37,008 nucleotides of DNA from Pseudomonadota bacterium (GTDB lineage: Bacteria > Pseudomonadota > Gammaproteobacteria > UBA1113), in the NCBI GenBank assembly GCA_021778015.1, contig JAJYCX010000018.1:1-37008 (forward strand), given 5' to 3'. A model generated the notes under the pieces. That model saw nothing but the letters and a program-made list of their open reading frames with translations, had not been told where the DNA came from and ran no database searches. Both the position numbers and the translations under genes were made by a program. This document shows, piece after piece, positions 32,320 through 37,008 of this stretch; the first letter of the stretch is position 1; each line of letters opens with the position of its first letter.

Positions 32320-33765
32320 ATGCAATCTGTTTTAAATTTAGCATTACTACAGGCAACCTGGGAAACCATTTACATGGTTTTTATTTCCAGCGCTTTAGGT
32401 ATTCTAGGTGGCAGCTTATTAGGCATACTACTTTTTGTTACTCAAGAGCCACAGTTTTCAAGAAACAGATTCGTATATCAATCTGTAGGTACTGTGGTTA
32501 ATCTGGTACGCTCCATTCCTTTTATTATATTACTCATCAGTATTGTACCTTTAACGCGCCTTATCGTCGGCACCTCTATAGGCACCAATGCCGCCATTGT
32601 GCCTTTAGTATTAGCGGCTATTCCTTTTTATGCCCGCATCTGCGAGGCAGCCTTGAGCTCCGTACCTAAAGGGTTGATTGAGGTAGGACATGCCATGGGC
32701 GCTAGTCAACGGCAGATCATCACTAAAATTTTATTGCCTGAAAGTAGTACTTCCTTAGTAAAGGGTGCAGCGTTAACCATCATTGGTTTGGTAGGTTATT
32801 CCGCCATGGCCGGCGCTATAGGTGGCGGTGGTTTAGGCGAACTAGCCATCAACTATGGCTATCAGCGCTTCGATGCATGGGTAATGGTTTCAACCGTAGT
32901 GGTATTGCTGATAATAGTCCAAGGGGTACAATCTTTGGCTGATATCGTCATCAAAAAACGTAAAATAAAACTCGCTTTATGGCTGTGTATCCCTTTTGCC
33001 TTCATCTGCATCTTAAGTCAAATGGGTTCTTATTTCATGGCTCCTAAAAACGTTTTACGCGTAGGAGTCATGTCCGGTTCGCCAGAGATCATTATGGCTG
33101 TTGCTGCCGCAGAAGCAAAAGAGAAATACGGTTTAACCTTAAAAATCGTTCCTTTTAGCGATTATATGCAGCCTAATATGGCTGTGGATAATGGCGATAT
33201 AGATGCCAATATCTTCCAACATAAACCTTTCTTAGATGAACAACTGCAAGCCAAGCATTATGCTATTGTCGATATTGCTAAGACCTTTGTGTATCCCTTT
33301 GGTTTTTACTCGCAGAAAATAAAAAATATCTCTGAATTAAAACCAGGAGCCCTCGTTGCTATTCCCAACGATCCCAGCAATGAAGGTCGCGCTTTGATGT
33401 TATTGCAAAACGCGCATCTGATACGCTTGGCACCGAATGCTACATTGCTGGCAACGGTGCGCGATATAGTTAGCAATCCAAAACATTTAAAGTTTAAATT
33501 ATTGGATGGAGCACAATTGCCTAGGGTGTTAAAAGACGCTGATTTAGTCGGTATTAATAATGACTTCTTAGCCCCCGCAGGGTTAAGTGCAAAATCGGCG
33601 ATTCTATTAGAAGGCGGTGATTCTCCCTACGCCAATTTGATTGTGGTACGCAAGGATAATGCAAACAACCCAAGCATGAAAGAACTCATCGATGTGATGC
33701 ACTCTAAAGCGGTTGTGGATGCCACAGAGAAAGAGTTTAATGGGGGAGCTGTGCCTGCTTGGTAA
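32320..33765 (+). CDS. MetI-MetQ fusion: methionine permease joined to binding protein
   Basis: 481 residues. Residues 1-215 are a MetI permease: ATWETIYMVFISSALGILGG, VNLVRSIPFIILLI and an EAA loop with IEVGHAMGASQRQIITKILLPES. A further membrane helix (about 218-240, LALWLCIPFAFICIL) links to a MetQ/NlpA-type binding protein: RVGVMSGSPEIIMAVAA, GDIDANIFQHKPFLDEQL, KTFVYPFGFYSQKI, AIPNDPSNEGRAL and LVGINNDFLAPAG. MetQ is usually a separate lipoprotein; here it has no own signal peptide or lipobox and is held by the permease membrane anchor. The gene begins one base after metN and is likely translated with it. Confidence 0.93.
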   Translation: MQSVLNLALLQATWETIYMVFISSALGILGGSLLGILLFVTQEPQFSRNRFVYQSVGTVVNLVRSIPFIILLISIVPLTRLIVGTSIGTNAAIVPLVLAAIPFYARICEAALSSVPKGLIEVGHAMGASQRQIITKILLPESSTSLVKGAALTIIGLVGYSAMAGAIGGGGLGELAINYGYQRFDAWVMVSTVVVLLIIVQGVQSLADIVIKKRKIKLALWLCIPFAFICILSQMGSYFMAPKNVLRVGVMSGSPEIIMAVAAAEAKEKYGLTLKIVPFSDYMQPNMAVDNGDIDANIFQHKPFLDEQLQAKHYAIVDIAKTFVYPFGFYSQKIKNISELKPGALVAIPNDPSNEGRALMLLQNAHLIRLAPNATLLATVRDIVSNPKHLKFKLLDGAQLPRVLKDADLVGINNDFLAPAGLSAKSAILLEGGDSPYANLIVVRKDNANNPSMKELIDVMHSKAVVDATEKEFNGGAVPAW

Positions 33766-33809
33766 AATGTTAGATCGAATGTATGCTGTGACTTGGAATA
33801 AAAAGCATT

Positions 33810-33897
33810 GTGATCCTCGACGAAGTCGGGGATCCAGTTTCAAATCAAGTTTTTTCTGGATCCCCGACTGCGGCCTCGCGGCCTGGTCGAGGATGAC
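33810..33897. repeat. Dispersed repeat family B, copy 3
   Basis: 88 bp, same plan as the copies at 13716 and 30629, with the first base triplet changed (GTGATCC). It lies between the convergent metIQ and ABC-F genes, where it may help end both transcripts. Confidence 0.9.
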
Positions 33898-33955
33898 AGC
33901 ATCGTGGTTCGTCGAAGCTTCCAGCACTCATTTGGCATCTTGATATGAGATATGA

Positions 33956-33979
33956 CTAAGAATCAAATGTGAAGAGTCT
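33956..33979 (+). repeat. Remnant of repeat family A
   Basis: CTAAGAATCAAATGTGAAGAGT matches the right end of the family A array (31117 onward) with one difference. It overlaps the stop codon of the ABC-F gene by 2 bases. Confidence 0.65.
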
Positions 33980-35573
33980 AGTCTTGCAAGTAACTTTTTT
34001 CGAAATCCACAAAAGAACCTCTAAAATCATGCAAGCCTTTACTGTGTGACAGCGATAATACACGATTTGCAATCTGTGCCATGAAATCGCGATCGTGGCT
34101 CACTAAAATAACCGTGCCGCTAAAATGATGTAATGCATTGGCTAAGGCTGTTTTGGCTTCAATGTCTAAGTGATTGGTGGGTTCATCTAAAATTAAGATA
34201 TTGGCGTGTTCTAACATGATTTTAGCCAATAATAAGCGTGCAGCTTCACCCCCGCTTAGAGTTAAAATATCTTTTTCCACATCGTCTTTAGGAAATAACA
34301 CTTGTCCCAACACTTTACGCACTTGCTGTTCTGTCGCTGTACTAATCTGTTGCGTTAACCAATCCAATACGCGCATCGATTCATTCAACAATTCATGGTG
34401 ATCTTGCGAGAAATAACTGACATGGGTTTCATAACCCCAATCGTATTGGCCGCTGTCTTGAGGGATAAGGTGTTGTAGGATTTTAATCAATGTCGATTTA
34501 CCGACGCCATTCTCACCAACGATAGCGATCTTTTCGCCTCTGGCCACATTAAAGCTCAGTCTATTGAATAGTTTTTTATCTTGATAAGATTTACCCAATT
34601 CTTTGACTTGCAACACAACCTTTCCAGAAGCACGTTTAGGTTTAAACTGAAACGAAGGATATGCGCGTGAAGAATGTTTGATATCAGGAATTTCCAATTT
34701 TTCAATCATTTTAATACGCGATTGCGCTTGTTTGGCTTTAGAAGCTTTGCTTTTAAATTTATCTACAAACTGCTGCATCGCGGCAATCTTCTGCTCTACG
34801 CTTTTCTTGGCCTGCAAACGTTGTTCTTCTATGAGTTTTTTCTCTGCCAAGAATTTATCGTATTGACCGCTATATTGATTAATTTCACCATAATCTATAT
34901 CTAAAATATAATCCGCCAAGCGGTTGATGAAGCGCACGTCATGTGAAATCACCAGCACTAGGCCTTTAAATTCATTATTTAAATATTTTTCCAACCAATT
35001 GATGGAGATTAAATCCAAGTGGTTGGTGGGTTCATCCAATAACAATAGATCAGGCTCTTGAAACAAAGTTTGTGCCAATAATACTCGCAGCTTATAACCA
35101 CCGGATAATGCATTCAGTGGTTTTTGATGATATTGACTTTCAATGCCTAAGCCTAGCAATAATTTCTCTGCCATGGCATAAGCCGCATAGCCATTCAAAT
35201 GGGCAATGGTGTCTTCTAGACGGCTTAGCTTATTCACTACGGCATCAGTCCACTCTTCAGAAGCCAATAATTTGTCTTTTTCTTCCAAAGCTTGCCATAA
35301 TTTGGGCTTGCCTTGTAAGACTATATCGGTGATAGGGGTATGTTCATAACGGAATTGGTCTTGCTTCAACCAGCCTACAGAGACTTCTTTAGGAATAGAA
35401 ATACTGCCCGAAATAGGGCTCTCTTCGCCACTAATGAGCTTAAATAAGGTTGATTTACCCGTGCCATTGGCACCGACCACGGCATAATGTTTTTGCGCGT
35501 CTAGATAGAGATTTACGTCGTAAAACAGTAACTTCTCACCAAATGACATACTGAGTTGTTGTAATGAAATCAT
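33978..35573 (-). CDS. ABC-F family ATPase, YbiT type
   Basis: 531 residues, two ABC domains and no membrane part. First domain: GANGTGKST, LSGGYKLRVLLAQTLF, LLLLDEPTNHLD. The linker (about 250-310) is rich in Lys and Gln. Second domain: GENGVGKST, LSGGEAARLLLAKIML, LILDEPTNHLD. Length and the short C-terminus match YbiT. ABC-F proteins act on the ribosome E-site. The stop codon overlaps a repeat A remnant. Confidence 0.93.
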   Translation of the reverse strand: MISLQQLSMSFGEKLLFYDVNLYLDAQKHYAVVGANGTGKSTLFKLISGEESPISGSISIPKEVSVGWLKQDQFRYEHTPITDIVLQGKPKLWQALEEKDKLLASEEWTDAVVNKLSRLEDTIAHLNGYAAYAMAEKLLLGLGIESQYHQKPLNALSGGYKLRVLLAQTLFQEPDLLLLDEPTNHLDLISINWLEKYLNNEFKGLVLVISHDVRFINRLADYILDIDYGEINQYSGQYDKFLAEKKLIEEQRLQAKKSVEQKIAAMQQFVDKFKSKASKAKQAQSRIKMIEKLEIPDIKHSSRAYPSFQFKPKRASGKVVLQVKELGKSYQDKKLFNRLSFNVARGEKIAIVGENGVGKSTLIKILQHLIPQDSGQYDWGYETHVSYFSQDHHELLNESMRVLDWLTQQISTATEQQVRKVLGQVLFPKDDVEKDILTLSGGEAARLLLAKIMLEHANILILDEPTNHLDIEAKTALANALHHFSGTVILVSHDRDFMAQIANRVLSLSHSKGLHDFRGSFVDFEKSYLQD

Positions 35574-35833
35574 AACATCGCCGCTAATTTAAAGGAGCAC
35601 AGTATACACTATTTTAACAATCATCGCTATCTATACTTTCCCTGTTCGACGATATCTAGGGTTGTGCCGTTTGAGTTCCATGCTGGCCGGGCCCGGTCAC
35701 GCGACCTCTCCGTCGTGCTCGTGCCTGCCGCTGCCTTCGGCCTCTGTCGCGTGCCACCCGTCCATAATTATTGCGCTTTCTCTCAAGTTTGTCATATTCT
35801 TTTATATTCTCAATGTAACGACTATCTCGAACA
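35574..35833. other. Non-coding gap with a GC-rich patch
   Basis: By my count 60 of the 80 bases at 35681-35760 are G or C, far above the rest. On the minus strand the patch lies in a frame giving an Arg-rich peptide (RDRGRRQRQARARRRGR) that begins inside the neighbouring palindrome and lacks a start signal. Small dyads, GGTCGCGTGACC and GGGCCC, are present. It could be a structured RNA or a foreign insert. Left of it is the promoter region of the ABC-F gene, with TATACT near 35603-35608 on the minus strand. Confidence 0.35.
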
Positions 35834-36139
35834 CCGTCATTGCGAGGAGACCGTTTCACAATTCTTGCGCGAATAAGCAAGGCTAGCAACGGTTGACGAA
35901 GCAATCCAGGGAATCCTGAAAAAATAAGAAAGGCGCTATTTTATTACAGAAATTAAAAAGAAACGTATCTTTATACGGACTGAGATTGACAATAAGCCCC
36001 GTATAAAGATACGCTTCTTTTTAATTTTTCTGTAAATATAGGATCTCTTTATTATTCAAAATCATGGATTGCTTCGAATACTGTTACTTATTCCGTGTTT
36101 TCGCACCAGAACCGTGAAACAGTATTCTCGCAATGACGG
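35834..36139. repeat. 306-bp nested palindromic element
   Basis: Outer ends CCGTCATTGCGAG / CTCGCAATGACGG, second pair CCGTTTCAC / GTGAAAC, third pair GAAGCAATCCA / TGGATTGCTTC, and an inner hairpin with arms 35946-35978 and 35999-36033 (about 30 bp). No coding content. The outer motif, CGTCATTGCGAG...GAAGCAATCC, is known from many bacteria as a dispersed repeat; here a second, AT-rich palindrome sits inside it. Confidence 0.85.
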
Positions 36140-36220
36140 CTCACAGGAACTTATATGTATAAAGTATGGTAAAGTCATGGGTGCTTTATGTTATTCTTGA
36201 TTATGTTTCAAAGATTGTAA

Positions 36221-36240
36221 GGGCGCCCCGTGAAGCGCCC
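36221..36240 (-). terminator. Hairpin after rpoD
   Basis: GGGCGC-TTCACGGG-GCGCCC on the minus strand, 25 nt below the rpoD stop codon; followed by TTACAATCTTTG, so a weak U-tract. It is the expected place for an rpoD terminator. Confidence 0.5.
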
Positions 36241-36265
36241 AAACTAAGGAGAAAGAAACTAGAAC

Positions 36266-37008
36266 CTAATCTGCAACGGCTTCTTCTTCCAAGAAGCTGC
36301 GCAAATTATCTGAACGCATAGGATGACGCAATTTACGTAAGGCTTTGGCTTCGATCTGACGGATACGCTCACGCGTTACATCAAACTGTTTGCCTACTTC
36401 TTCTAAAGTATGATCCGTATTCATATCGATACCAAAACGCATACGCAATACCTTAGCTTCTCTAGAAGTTAAACCACTCAACACGGATTGTACTGCTTCA
36501 CGTAAGCCTTCATTCGTAGCGCTGTCTACTGGAGACATGGTCATTGAATCTTCAATGAAATCGCCCAAGCTGGAATCAGCATCTTCATCACCTATAGGCG
36601 TTTCCAATGAGATAGGCTCTTTGGCAATCTTCAGCACTTTACGCACCTTATCTTCAGGCATCTGCAAACGTTTGCTCAACTCTTCCGGTGTGGCTTCTAA
36701 ACCTGTTTCTTGCAAAATCTGTCTACCCACACGGTGAATTTTATTGATGGTTTCAATCATATGCACCGGTATACGAATAGTACGTGCTTGGTCGGCAATA
36801 GCACGTGTAATCGCTTGACGTATCCACCAGGTTGCATAAGTTGAGAACTTATAACCACGGCGATATTCAAACTTATCCACAGCCTTCATCAAGCCTATAT
36901 TGCCCTCTTGAATCAGATCTAAGAATTGTAAACCACGATTGGTGTATTTCTTAGCGATGGAAATCACCAAACGTAAGTTGGCTTCAATCATTTCTCGTTT
37001 AGCGCGTC
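36266..37008 (-). CDS. rpoD: RNA polymerase sigma factor RpoD, 3' part
   Basis: The open frame continues past the window edge ([13 protein letters not shown]), so only the last 247 residues or so are seen. Region 2 has [21 protein letters not shown] and [21 protein letters not shown], region 3 has [11 protein letters not shown], and region 4 has [15 protein letters not shown] and [24 protein letters not shown]. This is the housekeeping sigma70 that would read the TTGACA/TATAAT-type promoters noted here. Highly conserved, no sign of change. Confidence 0.98.
   Translation of the reverse strand, partial: RAKREMIEANLRLVISIAKKYTNRGLQFLDLIQEGNIGLMKAVDKFEYRRGYKFSTYATWWIRQAITRAIADQARTIRIPVHMIETINKIHRVGRQILQETGLEATPEELSKRLQMPEDKVRKVLKIAKEPISLETPIGDEDADSSLGDFIEDSMTMSPVDSATNEGLREAVQSVLSGLTSREAKVLRMRFGIDMNTDHTLEEVGKQFDVTRERIRQIEAKALRKLRHPMRSDNLRSFLEEEAVAD

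Noticed and set aside
35656-35904. An Arg-rich 82-codon minus-strand frame
   Set aside because: It begins within the palindromic element and owes its composition to the GC-rich patch; no ribosome binding site.

Overview
The window is a chromosomal segment of a gammaproteobacterium of about 40% GC, most likely a host-associated member of the Legionellales (Coxiellaceae, Berkiella or Legionella-like). The reasons are a tyr-gly-thr tRNA run of the type that precedes tuf, ordinary gammaproteobacterial housekeeping genes (rpoD, dut, fmt-rsmB, kdsB, csrA, a YbiT-type ABC-F gene), a near-perfect PmrA box of the kind that drives Dot/Icm effector genes in Legionella and Coxiella, and two large non-housekeeping proteins that look like secreted effectors. 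This placement is inferred from gene content, not measured.

Layout. 1-403 holds tRNA-Thr (cut by the edge), tRNA-Gly and tRNA-Tyr on the minus strand, with a dispersed repeat lodged between Tyr and Gly. 715-4207 is an AT-rich accessory block that resembles a defence island: a class III cyclase-fold protein, a PIN-like nuclease, an Abi-alpha (DUF4393) protein and a YhcG/DUF1016 PDDEXK nuclease, plus two decayed fragments. 4346-6589 holds a small csrA and an EmrB/QacA-type exporter broken by one in-frame TGA. 6741-9446 encodes a 901-residue putative effector with a papain-fold (Tox-PL-like) N-terminus, about 16 short ankyrin-like repeats of 26 residues, and a C-terminal bipartite nuclear-localisation-like signal.

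9670-18893 is mostly housekeeping: sppA, a small exported protein, a ThiXYZ-type pyrimidine-precursor ABC transporter, dut-fmt-rsmB, a POT peptide transporter and kdsB. 18898-21062 holds pncA, a tRNA-Ser locus with a broken duplicate copy, a DHFR-like reductase and tspO. 21513-23219 is a second putative effector under the PmrA box.

23345-30539 is a run of small-molecule and stress enzymes: an APH(6)-type kinase, a DJ-1/PfpI protein, a methyltransferase, a kinase-fold/GNAT pair, two AlaX-type tRNA editing proteins, a cupin, and a VOC protein divergent from an HxlR regulator. 31299-33765 encodes methionine import, with permease and binding protein fused in one chain. The window ends with the ABC-F gene and the 3' part of rpoD.

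Three families of structured, non-coding repeats fill many intergenic gaps: family A (about 123 bp, tandem at 30867-31145, single at 131-288, remnant at 33956), family B (about 90-110 bp hairpins at 13716, 30629 and 33810) and a 306-bp nested palindrome at 35834-36139. No CRISPR array, transposase, integrase or rRNA gene was seen.
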